Of a stretch of 64,000 nucleotides of DNA, positions 23,905 to 32,334 are shown one piece after another. Origin of the DNA: Pseudaminobacter soli (ex Li et al. 2025) (GTDB lineage: Bacteria > Pseudomonadota > Alphaproteobacteria > Rhizobiales > Rhizobiaceae); assembly GCF_003012705.1 (NCBI RefSeq), contig NZ_PXYL01000019.1:1-64000 (forward strand). The letters are read 5' to 3'. The notes under the pieces were generated by a model, which was given only the letters and a program-made list of their open reading frames with translations, made no database searches and was not told the origin of the DNA. Positions within the stretch are counted from its first letter, which is position 1. Each line of letters starts with the position of its first letter. The translations under genes were made by a program, and so were the position numbers.

Positions 23905-26178
23905 TTAGGTCAGGAGATTATCCAACCTGATCGGCAAATCACGAACTCGAATACCAGTCGCATGATATACAGCACTTGCTACGGCAGCTGGCGTGCCGAC
24001 ATTGCCGAGCTCACCGAGACCTTTAACCCCAGCGGGATTCACTTGGGGATCAGTTTCAGGAACCAAGATAACTTGAACATCACCGATGTCGGCGTTGACC
24101 GGCACAAGGTAGTCCTGGAGGTCCTTGTTCACATATCGTGCGTTCCGGGGATCGACTTCAGTTTCCTCCTGAAGCGCCGATCCGATGCCCCAAATCATCC
24201 CGCCCATTAGCTGGCTTCGGGCGGTCCGGGGATTCATGATGCGCCCAGCAGCAAAAGCTCCCACTATCCGCGGGATTCTGATTTCGCGCGTTAGGGTGTG
24301 AATGCGCACCTCAACGAGTTCGGCCCCGAAGGCATACTTGACTGCGTCATCGCGTTCTCCGCCCCGAAACTCTGGCTGGCCGGCATAGAGTTTCTTGAGA
24401 GCCTGGGGGCTCGCCCCCTTCGGAGTGAATTCGGCATATTCCTCGATAAGCACCGTTTGAAGGGTCGCGAATGCATCAGCCAAGGTGACCGTCCTGCCGT
24501 CAGCGGCTATCACTTGCCCATTCCCTAGGCTCATTCCCGAATTGGCCGCGCCCGCCAAAGGCGCGCCCTCGCCACTCACCGCCAAAAAAAGCCGGTTCCG
24601 AATGGCGTCACACGCCTTCATGACCGCAGAGCAAACGCTTGCGGTCGAGTTTGACCCTCCCGATACTGGCGCGGGCGGCAAAGCGCTGTCTCCCATTTCG
24701 ACCGAAACCTTAGTCAGCTCAACACCAAGCCGCTCGGCGGCCATTTGGCCGGCCACGGTGCGGATGCCAGTGCCGATTTCGTGGCATCCGCATTGGACAC
24801 GCGCATGACCGTCAGCCATCAATTGAACTCGCGCTGCGCAAGGAGCAATGTTCGTCGGGTATACCGCTGTCGCGCAACCCATCCCGATCATCCAATCGCC
24901 ATCGCGCATGGAACCTACAGCGCTCTCGCGGTCGGACCAACCGAACGCCTTGGAAGCTTCATCGTAGCACGCGAGCAGCGAGCGGCTTGAGAACGGCTTC
25001 CCTCCAATCGGCTCCCTAGTCGGCTCGTTCACGCGACGGAATTCAATTGGATCCATGGCAAGCGCGACGGCCATTTCGTCCATGGCATTTTCAAGCGCAT
25101 AGACGTAGGGCGTTTCAGGCGGTGAGCGCATATAGCCCGGCGTATTCCGGTCAGCGTGAACCAAATCCACGTGTGTCGCAACTGAACCATACGCGTATAA
25201 CCGCCCAGTCGCTATCGTACCTCCGACGACATAAGCGTCAGGCCGAGAAGTAACTTCCCACCCCTCGTGCCCAAATGCCGTGATATGGCCTCCCCGTTCC
25301 GCACCGATCCGAACGCGGTGCCTGGTTTCAGCGCGATATGTCTGGGTGCCATAGGCCTGCATTCTGGTGACCACGCATCGAACCGGTCGACCCAGGCGCC
25401 GCGCGGCAACAGCGACGATTGCCGTCCGCGCGGTCATTGGTCCCTTCGAACCGAACGCACCTCCGACATACGGGCTGATGACGCGTACTCTGTTGGGATC
25501 AATCCCGAGTTGACGGGAAAGCTCCGTTTTCCACCCGGTTACATTCTGGGTTGGTTCGTAGATCGTCAGTTGATCACCACGCCAGGCAGCGGTGGTGGAG
25601 AAGAGTTCAATCGGATTATGGTGCTGGGTTGGGGTTGAATAGTGCTCATCAATCTTGACGGGGGCAGCAGCGTAGGCAGCGTCAAAGTCACCCGCATGAA
25701 CATCCTCGCCAAACAGAGGTGACGCACCTGCGCCAGGTGTCGTTTCCGTTCCTTGGGTGTCGAAACCGGCGCTCGGTCGCTCCTCATCATATTCAGCCGT
25801 GACGAGTGAAGCCGCTTCCATAGCCGCTTCATATGTCTCGGCGACCACCAGCGCTATGATCTGCCCGTCATGGAAAATCCTGTCGCCGTGAAGCGGGCCG
25901 ATGGAACTTGCCGCAACTCCGAATTTGGGAGGCTGTGTTCCAGCCATGTCGCCATGACGGAAAAGGCCCAGAAAGCCGGGAACCGTGGCAGCCTTGTCTG
26001 TATGCAACTGCGCAAGGGAACCCCTAGCAACAAGGCTCGTCACCAGGACACCATAAGCCAGGTCAGCCACCGGAATATCGGCAGGATACGTCGCGCCTCC
26101 CGTGACTTTGAGCCGGGCGTCAAAGCGCGGAACAGGCGCTCCCATATTTTCCCTTGGCGCAGGTGCTTCCTTGCTCAT
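23905..26178 (-). CDS. Molybdopterin-binding subunit of a PaoABC-type aldehyde oxidoreductase
   Basis: A 757-residue large subunit of the xanthine oxidase family. It begins with the RFDARLKVTGGATYPADI signature, contains the GGAFGSKG molybdopterin-binding loop after RVISPYVGGAFGSKG, and ends with GVKGLGELGNVG, whose glutamate is the catalytic base. Sequence style matches E. coli PaoC/YagR. It is the last gene of a three-gene operon with the FAD and 2Fe-2S subunits and overlaps the FAD gene by four bases (ATGA at 26175-26178). Such enzymes oxidise aromatic aldehydes in the periplasm. The upstream nonsense codon may make it inactive or polar. Confidence 0.9.
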   Translation of the reverse strand: MSKEAPAPRENMGAPVPRFDARLKVTGGATYPADIPVADLAYGVLVTSLVARGSLAQLHTDKAATVPGFLGLFRHGDMAGTQPPKFGVAASSIGPLHGDRIFHDGQIIALVVAETYEAAMEAASLVTAEYDEERPSAGFDTQGTETTPGAGASPLFGEDVHAGDFDAAYAAAPVKIDEHYSTPTQHHNPIELFSTTAAWRGDQLTIYEPTQNVTGWKTELSRQLGIDPNRVRVISPYVGGAFGSKGPMTARTAIVAVAARRLGRPVRCVVTRMQAYGTQTYRAETRHRVRIGAERGGHITAFGHEGWEVTSRPDAYVVGGTIATGRLYAYGSVATHVDLVHADRNTPGYMRSPPETPYVYALENAMDEMAVALAMDPIEFRRVNEPTREPIGGKPFSSRSLLACYDEASKAFGWSDRESAVGSMRDGDWMIGMGCATAVYPTNIAPCAARVQLMADGHARVQCGCHEIGTGIRTVAGQMAAERLGVELTKVSVEMGDSALPPAPVSGGSNSTASVCSAVMKACDAIRNRLFLAVSGEGAPLAGAANSGMSLGNGQVIAADGRTVTLADAFATLQTVLIEEYAEFTPKGASPQALKKLYAGQPEFRGGERDDAVKYAFGAELVEVRIHTLTREIRIPRIVGAFAAGRIMNPRTARSQLMGGMIWGIGSALQEETEVDPRNARYVNKDLQDYLVPVNADIGDVQVILVPETDPQVNPAGVKGLGELGNVGTPAAVASAVYHATGIRVRDLPIRLDNLLT

Positions 26179-27203
26179 GTCGAAATCCTCATATCGCGCG
26201 CTTCGAGAAGAGCCCGCACCAACGTGCGCTTACCAAGGGGAACCTTGAACGCGTTTCCTCCCCGCGGTCTGGCGTCGGCGAACTCCGCTTCGGCCGCGGC
26301 TAACGCGGCCCCTTCGTCTAATTGCCGACCTCGCAACGTTTCTTCTGCTCGTCGTGCGCGCCAGGGCACCGTCGCGACCCCGCCTAGCGCGATGCGGCTT
26401 TCGTCCACCCGATCCTGCGACAACTGAAGGGCAACGGCTGCGGAGGCCAGCGCAAAGGCGTAGGATTAGCGGTCACGTATCTTCAGATAGCGAGACCGAG
26501 GCGTCCACGGCCCCGCAGGAACATCTATGCCGATTATGATTTCGTCGGGTGCAAGATCGGTTTCGACGTCAGGCATTCCTCCAGGAAGCCGATGGAGGCG
26601 AGAGAAATTGAGCTGCCTGCGGCCGTTCGGCCCCTCGATCTCGACGCTTGCGTCCAACGCGATCAACGCCTGAGCGAAATCTCCATGATATGTGGCGATG
26701 CAGTGATCGCTTGTACCAAGCACGGCGTGCTGCCGATTCACTCCGTCCATGGCGGCACAGCCCGAGCCGGGTCGACGTTTATTGCAAGGCCACGAGATGT
26801 CGCGCAAATATTCGCATCTCGAGCGCTGGAGAATATTGCCGGCCAGCGTCGCCATATTGCGTATCTGTGCGCTCGCCGCGTATTTGAGGCTCTCCGCAAT
26901 CACCGGATAAAACCTCTTCACGGCATCGTTGTCCGCAGCCTCGCTCATCCGAACCAGCGCCCCGAAACGTATACCTCGATCCGAAACATCTATGCGCCAA
27001 AGTCCGGGGTCGGAAAGACCGTTCAGGTCGATGAGATGCTGTGGCTTCGCCACGCCGAGCTTCATGTAATCGGCAAGGTTCGTAGCACCGGCTATGAACT
27101 GGGCGCGAGATTTTGTCGGTGGCGTAGCGGGCTCGGTGAATTGCGCCGCCCTCGCCACCGCGTCTGCGACGCTCCCTGGCTTGCTGTAGCTGAAGGGTTG
27201 CAT
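26175..27203 (-). pseudogene. FAD-binding subunit (PaoB-like), interrupted by an in-frame stop
   Basis: The frame encodes a PaoB/YagS-like subunit: MQPFSYSKPGSVADAV, FIAGATNLADYMKLGV, RNMATLAGNILQRSRC with the four-cysteine stretch (CEYL ... PCNKRRPGSGC) that carries an extra Fe-S cluster in PaoB, and the C-terminal domain SYAFALASAAVALQLS ... ALLEARDMRIS. A single TAA at 26466-26468 falls between KIRDR and SYAFA with no frame change. The 98 codons after it remain well conserved, so the mutation is recent, is read through, or is a sequencing error. Start ATG directly follows the stop of the 2Fe-2S gene. Confidence 0.85.
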
Positions 27204-27815
27204 CTACGCCTTCCTTGTCTCGTCACGGGCTTGGAGAATGGCAGCGACAACATTTGGATAAGCGGCGCATCGGCAAAGATTGCCGCTCATATATTCTCGT
27301 ATCTCTCCTTCCGACGCAGCGTGTCCTTCGTGGACGCACCCAACGGCTGACATGATCTGACCGGGGGTGCAGTACCCGCACTGAAATGCGTCACAGTCTA
27401 TGAAAGCCTGCTGCATGGGATGCAGAGAGCTGTCTTCTCTCGCTAATCCTTCGATCGTCGTGACTTCTCGGCCGTCGGCCATTACCGCAAATGTCAGGCA
27501 GGAAAGGACGCGCGTTCCGTTTATCAGGACGGTGCAGGCACCACACTGACCATGGTCGCAACCCTTTTTCGTTCCTGTCAGGCCGGTATGATCCCGGATC
27601 GCATCGAGAAGTGTCGTCCTTAGATCGAGATTAAGCTCATAGGGCTGGTGGTTTATGGTCAGCTTGACCGGCGCAGTATACCGAATTGTTTCAGATGGGC
27701 GCTCGGGCTGAGAGCCGGCCCTCGCGCCAACCAACGGCATCGCGACCGCGGCTGTGGCTGATCCAACCATAAAGTTCCGTCTACTGAGACGGATTCGCGA
27801 AAGTCGGTTTGCCAT
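27204..27815 (-). CDS. 2Fe-2S subunit of PaoABC-type aldehyde oxidoreductase
   Basis: A 203-residue subunit with a twin-arginine signal (RLSRRNFMVGSATAAVAMPLVG) that exports the assembled complex. The plant-type cluster is CDHGQCGACTVLINGTRVLSCL and the C-terminal cluster CGYCTPGQIMSAVG plus GNLCRCAAYPNV. ATG at 27815 (MANRLS) is preferred; an ATG at 27827 would add METP. First gene of the operon, behind a GGAAC-N17-ATT promoter whose -10 ends 34 bases upstream. Confidence 0.9.
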   Translation of the reverse strand: MANRLSRIRLSRRNFMVGSATAAVAMPLVGARAGSQPERPSETIRYTAPVKLTINHQPYELNLDLRTTLLDAIRDHTGLTGTKKGCDHGQCGACTVLINGTRVLSCLTFAVMADGREVTTIEGLAREDSSLHPMQQAFIDCDAFQCGYCTPGQIMSAVGCVHEGHAASEGEIREYMSGNLCRCAAYPNVVAAILQARDETRKA

Positions 27816-27849
27816 CGGTGTCTCCATCGCTTTCGCAGCGATGGGCCGT

Positions 27850-27874
27850 AATCTCGTGGAACCGTCGTTGTTCC
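27850..27874 (-). promoter_or_regulatory. EcfG/RpoE2-type promoter of the paoABC-like operon
   Basis: On the minus strand GGAAC, 17 bases, ATT. The spacer contains GGTTCC, forming a GGAAC...GTTCC inverted pair on the two strands. Confidence 0.6.
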
Positions 27875-27899
27875 ATCACATTGCCAGAAATGACAACTC

Positions 27900-27936
27900 A
27901 GGCGGGCGGTGCTTTTCCATGGCGCACAGCCCGCCT
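27900..27936 (-). terminator. Terminator-like hairpin after yciE-like gene
   Basis: AGGCGGGC and GCCCGCCT form an 8-bp stem with a 21-base loop, downstream of the YciE-like stop codon on the minus strand. The T-tract is weak. Confidence 0.45.
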
Positions 27937-27959
27937 ACTATTGAAACATTCGATCAAAA

Positions 27960-28457
27960 CTAGGCAGCCGCTCTCGCGCGCTCGTTGGCCCCGGTTTCGG
28001 CGAGCCTCGTCAGAGTCTCGTCCGTCTTGGCTTCCTCAGACAGCGTCTCATCAAGGAGCTTTTCCGCGTCGTTCATGCCAAGTTCCGAAGCCCATCGCTT
28101 GAGCGTGCCATATCTGGTGATTTCATAATGCTCCACGGCTTGGGCCGAGGATATTAGTCCAGCGTCGAGAGCAGGTGTTCCTTTAAACTCTTCTGCAACT
28201 TCTTCGCCTTCGGCAATGATACCCTCGATTGCTTCGCAAACTTTGCCCTGTGCTCGCTTGCCCAAGATTTCGAAAACTCGTTGGAGGCGTTCGACGTGAC
28301 CTTCGGTCTCTTCCAAATGTTTCTCGAATGCCTGTTTCAATTCAGCAGATTTTGCAGCCTTAGCCATTTTTGGGAGAGCTTTCAGGATTTTACGCTCGGC
28401 ATAGTAGATGTCCTTGAGCGTATCATAGAATAGATCTTCAAGCTTTTTCTCAGCCAT
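27960..28457 (-). CDS. YciE-like ferritin-fold protein (DUF892)
   Basis: A 165-residue four-helix protein. KLEDLFYDTLKDIYYAERKILKALPKMAKAA, KQAFEKHLEETEGHVERLQRVFEILGK and LISSAQAVEHYEITRYGTLKRWA carry the E...E..H ligands of the DUF892 di-iron-like site. E. coli YciE/YciF are stress-induced. ATG at 28457 has AGGAG 8 bases upstream; a longer frame to 28502 lacks one. It follows the PRC-barrel gene at 28509 and probably shares its promoter. Confidence 0.88.
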   Translation of the reverse strand: MAEKKLEDLFYDTLKDIYYAERKILKALPKMAKAAKSAELKQAFEKHLEETEGHVERLQRVFEILGKRAQGKVCEAIEGIIAEGEEVAEEFKGTPALDAGLISSAQAVEHYEITRYGTLKRWASELGMNDAEKLLDETLSEEAKTDETLTRLAETGANERARAAA

Positions 28458-28508
28458 AGCGAAACTCCTTACGCGTCTTTCTTCGCCAATAGTGCTATTC
28501 ATACATCA

Positions 28509-28862
28509 TCACCTGTCGGCAACTCCGTAATATTCATTGATACGGCGATCGTTTTCTGACGACCAATCATAGTCGACTTTTGGATCGTACTTCGGTCCGT
28601 TCTCAATTTGATCTTGCGTCAATTGGATCTGGAACCCGTCCAGGTCATCGTTGTACTGTAACTCTGACCAAGGGATCGGGTAATAGTCGGCTCCAAGCCC
28701 CCAAACGCCACCAAAAGTGAGAACCGCGTGAGCAACCCGACCGTCGATTTTGCGGAGAACCAGTCGCTCGACTTTGCCGATGTGCTCACCTTCCGAATCA
28801 TAGACGTTCGTGCCGATGACATCGTCGCTGTCGACGAGGTATGAATAGATGCCGTCGTTCAT
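28509..28862 (-). CDS. PRC-barrel domain protein
   Basis: A 117-residue cytoplasmic protein. The PRC-barrel spans residues about 10-75: SDDVIGTNVYDSEGEHIGKVERLVLRKIDGRVAHAVLTFGGVWGLGADYYPIPW. The C-terminal tail (YDPKVDYDWSSENDRRINEYYG) is typical of rhizobial homologues. First gene of a two-gene stress operon with the YciE-like gene; a promoter ends 34 bases upstream. Confidence 0.88.
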   Translation of the reverse strand: MNDGIYSYLVDSDDVIGTNVYDSEGEHIGKVERLVLRKIDGRVAHAVLTFGGVWGLGADYYPIPWSELQYNDDLDGFQIQLTQDQIENGPKYDPKVDYDWSSENDRRINEYYGVADR

Positions 28863-28896
28863 TGCAGGCCTCCGTATTTTTTCCAGTGCATCCCCG

Positions 28897-28921
28897 AATT
28901 CCTGCAGCCCCTTAATGTTCC
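28897..28921 (-). promoter_or_regulatory. EcfG/RpoE2-type promoter
   Basis: On the minus strand GGAAC, 17 bases, ATT, ending 34 bases before the PRC-barrel gene at 28862. Confidence 0.6.
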
Positions 28922-29092
28922 CAACATCAATGCATCTTCCGGGAGGAGCTTAGTAGAATGCCGGCTGCAGGAGTGAGACGCCGTCAGGCAACGCAGAACC
29001 GAGCCCGGCGCACAACGAGTTCGGTGTGAACGGTGCCATCAATACGCCCAAACGAGCGCACCCCTTTTTCCCGAGGGTCTTCGCTAGAGGTT

Positions 29093-29959
29093 TCACGTGC
29101 TGGAAGCGAAAGCCGCTTCTTCATTTGCATCGCGCTCGAGCCCGCCTAGCCGGGCGGCGACGGCCGCGATAAATGCGCCCACCAGAAGCGACAGCGCTGC
29201 GGCGAGAGATAGGGCCAGGCCCGCTTTGCGCGCTGTGTCGGCCGTTTGCTTAGCCTTAGTCTTTGCGTCAGCTACTCGCTTAAGGACAGTGTCCACGCGC
29301 TTTTCAGCATCCGGTTGCGACAGACCGGCCCGGGAAGCGACAAGCTGAGCGAGGTAGGTACGATCTTCAGCCGAGATATTTCCCGTCGCCCCATCCATCA
29401 AAAGTATCCGCGTGGCTTCCTCCGATGCCCCGGGCCCGCCTTCCGGTCGGCTGCCCACGGCGGGGTTTGGCGAACGAAACAGAGCATCTACGAAGTACGC
29501 CGTAGCATCGCTTTCCTTGCTCATTCCTGACGCCGCCCCCGCCGCAACGGTAGAGGCTGCCTTTACACCACTGCCAACAGCCGTCGTCAAACCTGAGCCA
29601 ATGGTTACTACTATGAACACTGTCGCGAGCGCCCAAGCTAAAAAGCCATGGGCAGTATCGCGGAAATAGACTTCATCATCGTGGACGCCGACCCATTTGG
29701 TGCGCAACCTGCCGGCTAAATAGCCCCCTAGGGCGGCAGATAGCCATTGAACCACGATGAGCCACGCCGCCGCCGAGACCGCGAAAGTCTCAGCAGACAC
29801 GCCAGTCATCGTCCATGGAGAAATCACACTCAGCCCGAGGCCGGAACCAAGCAACATCAAGATCAGCGTTGCGGCGGCGGCGGCAACCGCGCCGGCTATG
29901 ACTGGCCCCCAGGATACGGCCGATGAAGACGATTCGACAGGATTCCCATCCGAGACCAT
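29093..29959 (-). CDS. Membrane protein of unknown function
   Basis: A 288-residue protein with an N-terminal glycine-rich hydrophobic segment (VIAGAVAAAAATLILMLLGSGLGLSV), three further membrane helices (about 60-80, 105-130, 255-275) and a soluble loop containing a DNISAEDRTYLAQLV-like acidic helix and a long charged helix. Similar proteins are widespread in rhizobia and annotated as hypothetical. AGGAGG precedes the ATG. It follows the 25-codon membrane peptide by ten bases, and both share the promoter at 30085. Confidence 0.75.
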   Translation of the reverse strand: MVSDGNPVESSSSAVSWGPVIAGAVAAAAATLILMLLGSGLGLSVISPWTMTGVSAETFAVSAAAWLIVVQWLSAALGGYLAGRLRTKWVGVHDDEVYFRDTAHGFLAWALATVFIVVTIGSGLTTAVGSGVKAASTVAAGAASGMSKESDATAYFVDALFRSPNPAVGSRPEGGPGASEEATRILLMDGATGNISAEDRTYLAQLVASRAGLSQPDAEKRVDTVLKRVADAKTKAKQTADTARKAGLALSLAAALSLLVGAFIAAVAARLGGLERDANEEAAFASST

Positions 29960-29968
29960 TCTCGCCTC

Positions 29969-30046
29969 CTATCTCATGAAAAGCATGATGAGAATGATGA
30001 TTGGAATCGGAACTCCTAGGAGCCAAAGTAGAATTCCACGACCCAT
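29969..30046 (-). CDS. 25-residue hydrophobic membrane peptide
   Basis: Translation is GRGILLWLLGVPIPIIILI after the initiator methionine, then MLFMR and stop. AGGAG stands 8 bases before the ATG and a stress promoter 38 bases upstream. The pattern GRG-LLW-LGVP-PIIIL is one I recognise as a recurrent tiny protein in rhizobial genomes. One transmembrane helix with a central proline pair; function unknown. Possibly translated as leader of the larger membrane protein downstream. Confidence 0.7.
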   Translation of the reverse strand: MGRGILLWLLGVPIPIIILIMLFMR

Positions 30047-30084
30047 GGTCTTGCTCCTTCGATTGACACGAACGATACAAAACC

Positions 30085-30109
30085 AACTTCAATTGAACAT
30101 CAAAGTTCC
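30085..30109 (-). promoter_or_regulatory. EcfG/RpoE2-type promoter
   Basis: On the minus strand GGAAC, 17 bases, GTT, ending 38 bases before the 25-codon membrane peptide. Confidence 0.75.
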
Positions 30110-30143
30110 AAGATTATTTTCCGCTAGTCCGCACCGGGCACCG

Positions 30144-30575
30144 CTACCGTGACCGCGAATTCACGTTGGGGTTTGGCTCAATTCCTAGTAGCTGTAGTGC
30201 CCGCTCGTATTTTTCTGCTCCCTCAGTGCCTTCGGTCGCCGCCAGGTTGTCTCGCAGATCAGCAATTTTCACGGGAAGAGCAGATGGATTTGAAGCCGCT
30301 CGCTTCACGAACTCCAAATAATCTTCCTGATCGCGCCGAGTTAGAGCGTCGACAGCATCAACCACTTGGAAAGGAAATCCTTCGGCTCTCAATTGGTCGA
30401 TAGTCACGTTCGATTTCTCTGGTACGTCGTGTAGCAGCGCAATCAATTCTTCGTTCGCTGAGCTCACCGCAGCTGCGACCCTAAGCACGTGTCGAACGTA
30501 CTCGCGACCGTCGTGACCGATTTGGCCAAGATGTGCCGCCAGCGCAATAGATAGAGCTTTTTCGAACAAAGTCAT
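30144..30575 (-). CDS. HD-domain phosphohydrolase (SpoT/MESH1-like)
   Basis: A 143-residue single-domain protein. FEKALSIALAAHLGQ..., REYVRHVLRVA and ELIALLHDVPE give the H...HD motif, and VKIADLRDNL supplies the final aspartate, as in small ppGpp hydrolases and other HD enzymes. It lacks a synthetase domain. Substrate, possibly (p)ppGpp, is inferred. It lies downstream of and codirectional with the genes at 30624 and 30881; no stress promoter is directly in front of it. Confidence 0.8.
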   Translation of the reverse strand: MTLFEKALSIALAAHLGQIGHDGREYVRHVLRVAAAVSSANEELIALLHDVPEKSNVTIDQLRAEGFPFQVVDAVDALTRRDQEDYLEFVKRAASNPSALPVKIADLRDNLAATEGTEGAEKYERALQLLGIEPNPNVNSRSR

Positions 30576-30623
30576 TTCTTCACGCTGCGAAATGTAACTA
30601 TTGGCTTTAATGGGACTATGCCC

Positions 30624-30752
30624 TCAACTGGCTACAAAGTACTCTACTGCAACCCACACCGCCCCAGCCAACAACAGGCCGACAATAAGAATAACCAATA
30701 GATGTACGCCACTTCGTCCTTGCCTTGCTTTCTCTGCGGGTATCTTTTCCAC
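30624..30752 (-). CDS. Small membrane protein
   Basis: About 42 residues from a GTG start at 30752 (GGAGG 13 bases upstream): EKIPAEKARQGRSGVHLLVILIVGLLLAGAVWVAVEYF. A basic N-terminus is followed by one transmembrane helix. A longer 84-codon frame from 30878 exists, but the added part is unlike known relatives of this peptide type. Start uncertain. Confidence 0.5.
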   Translation of the reverse strand: MEKIPAEKARQGRSGVHLLVILIVGLLLAGAVWVAVEYFVAS

Positions 30753-30880
30753 GACCAATCCGAGCCTCCGAAACTGTTGTTGATTTGGTGGCGCTTCTAC
30801 GCAGAAATGCTCCAACCAGCGTACGCCTACCTGCAGTGGTGTCGAGTTAGAGAAGCGGATCGGATGGGGCGAGGCCACCG

Positions 30881-31201
30881 CTAATGATGCGCGCGGTTCT
30901 CAGCGTTACGTTTACGAGTTGCCGCTGCCTTTTTGGCAGATGCTGATCGCTCAGCATGGGAGCGTGACGCAGAAGCTTCCCCTCCCATCTCGCCACCTTT
31001 GTGCGCTGCGGGATGGCCGGTATGCTTGCCACGCCCGGATCCGCCGGGTTTCTTCCCGCCCGCATCGTCTTTGTTCACTGTAGCCCACGCACGGCGCTCA
31101 GCCTCCTTCTCAGGAACGCCCCGCTTTTCGTAACCTTCGGCGATGTGGTCCGCCTTGCGTTCTTGCTTGTCCGTGTATTTTGACTTGTCACCTCGTGGCA
31201 T
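30881..31201 (-). CDS. Plasmid-stabilisation-like basic protein
   Basis: A 106-residue, highly charged, probably disordered protein: PRGDKSKYTDKQERKADHIAEGYEKRGVPEKEAERRAWATVNK, then a glycine/lysine-rich linker (GGKKPGGSGRGK) and a KKAAATRKR tail. Rhizobial genomes annotate close relatives as plasmid stabilisation protein, without experimental basis known to me. The basic tail suggests nucleic acid binding. ATG at 31201 has AGGAGA upstream; the upstream ATG at 31231 would start 5 bases from the promoter's -10 and is rejected. Confidence 0.75.
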   Translation of the reverse strand: MPRGDKSKYTDKQERKADHIAEGYEKRGVPEKEAERRAWATVNKDDAGGKKPGGSGRGKHTGHPAAHKGGEMGGEASASRSHAERSASAKKAAATRKRNAENRAHH

Positions 31202-31236
31202 TTCGCGTTCTCCTATTTCTTTCAGAACCAATGCCC

Positions 31237-31261
31237 AACTCCGTCCCCAAACTATGGTTCC
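31237..31261 (-). promoter_or_regulatory. EcfG/RpoE2-type promoter
   Basis: On the minus strand GGAAC, 17 bases, GTT, ending 35 bases before the gene at 30881-31201. Back-to-back with the plus-strand site at 31331. Confidence 0.75.
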
Positions 31262-31330
31262 GAAATTGAACCATGCGGGACGCTGCGTAGCGGGCTATCG
31301 ACCTAACCGGCTGCTCGTTGGAAATGTGAT

Positions 31331-31355
31331 GGAACGCCGATTCCCGAGTGTCGTT
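31331..31355 (+). promoter_or_regulatory. EcfG/RpoE2-type promoter
   Basis: GGAAC, 17 bases, GTT on the plus strand, 121 bases before the mgtC-like start, implying a leader of about 115 bases. Confidence 0.65.
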
Positions 31356-31476
31356 GACGCCCGTCAGCAACTTGCATCTGCCCAACAAGACCCAATGCAA
31401 GCGGGGCCAGTGGCAGCGGAGGACTCCGCTTTAGATCAGTCAGGATTGGTCGGTTGGCGATGCGGAGAGGTCGTGC

Positions 31477-32178
31477 ATGCCACTGAACCCAAGCTGGCAG
31501 GAGATACTGCTTCGCCTTCTCCTTACGCTGATAGCCGGCGCGCTGATCGGCTTGAACCGTGAAGCCCATGGCAAGGCTGCGGGCCTTCGGACCACGATAC
31601 TGGTCGGGCTCGCAGCGGCCATCAGCATGGTCCAGGCCAACCTGCTGCTGTCGGTCGGCGGGAAGACCCCCGACTCCTTCGCCGTCATGGATGTGCTGCG
31701 CTTTCCGCTCGGCGTGCTTACCGGGGTCGGCTTCATCGGCGGCGGCACCATTTTGAGAAAGGGCGATCTTGTCAGCGGGGTTACGACGGCGGCAACGCTT
31801 TGGGTGATGACGGCCATAGGCCTGGCATTCGGCGGAGGACAGCTCTGGCTTGGATTTGCCGGCACCCTGCTCTCGCTGGTGACGTTGCTGGCCCTGAAAT
31901 GGGTCGATCTCAGAATCCCGCGCGAGCACCACGCCATGGTGGCGCTCGGCACCGGTGGTGTGACAGCGCCCGATCTTGCCGCCATCCTCAAGCCGCTCGG
32001 CTATGAGGCGCGGCTTGCCGGCACGGATCGCCTTGGCCGCGCCGGTGCGCAACGGTTCGTGTTTGATGTCTCCTGGACCCGGCCCGAGCCTTCCGAACTG
32101 CCGCCGGCCCTGCTGGCGACGCTTGCGCAATACGGTGACGTCGAGGAAATTCGCATCTCAAGCGAGACGACGGGCTAA
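31477..32178 (+). CDS. MgtC/SapB family membrane protein
   Basis: A 233-residue protein. Residues 1-140 hold the MgtC membrane domain: LLRLLLTLIAGALIGLNREAHGKAAGLRTTILVGLAAAISM and GVLTGVGFIGGGTILRKGDLVSGVTTAATLWV. A small cytoplasmic ACT-like domain follows (about 150-230). MgtC proteins help cells survive low Mg2+ and other stresses, often by modulating ATP synthase. GGAGAGG lies upstream of the ATG. Interesting beside an Nramp-related, possibly magnesium, transporter 10 kb away in the same regulon. Confidence 0.88.
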   Translation: MPLNPSWQEILLRLLLTLIAGALIGLNREAHGKAAGLRTTILVGLAAAISMVQANLLLSVGGKTPDSFAVMDVLRFPLGVLTGVGFIGGGTILRKGDLVSGVTTAATLWVMTAIGLAFGGGQLWLGFAGTLLSLVTLLALKWVDLRIPREHHAMVALGTGGVTAPDLAAILKPLGYEARLAGTDRLGRAGAQRFVFDVSWTRPEPSELPPALLATLAQYGDVEEIRISSETTG

Positions 32179-32281
32179 TCTGCCTGGACAGCTGAACCGC
32201 TGCCGACCCTCGAACTGGCGCCGTAGCTGTCGATTGTTTTGCTCAGCACGCGAGGTCGGGGACTGACCGAGCATCATCTCA

Positions 32282-32306
32282 GGAACAACGCCGCACCGTA
32301 GTAGTT
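32282..32306 (+). promoter_or_regulatory. EcfG/RpoE2-type promoter
   Basis: GGAAC, 17 bases, GTT, ending 28 bases before the SDR start at 32335. Confidence 0.75.
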
Positions 32307-32334
32307 CGGTACCACCCTAACAATGGAGTGAGCC

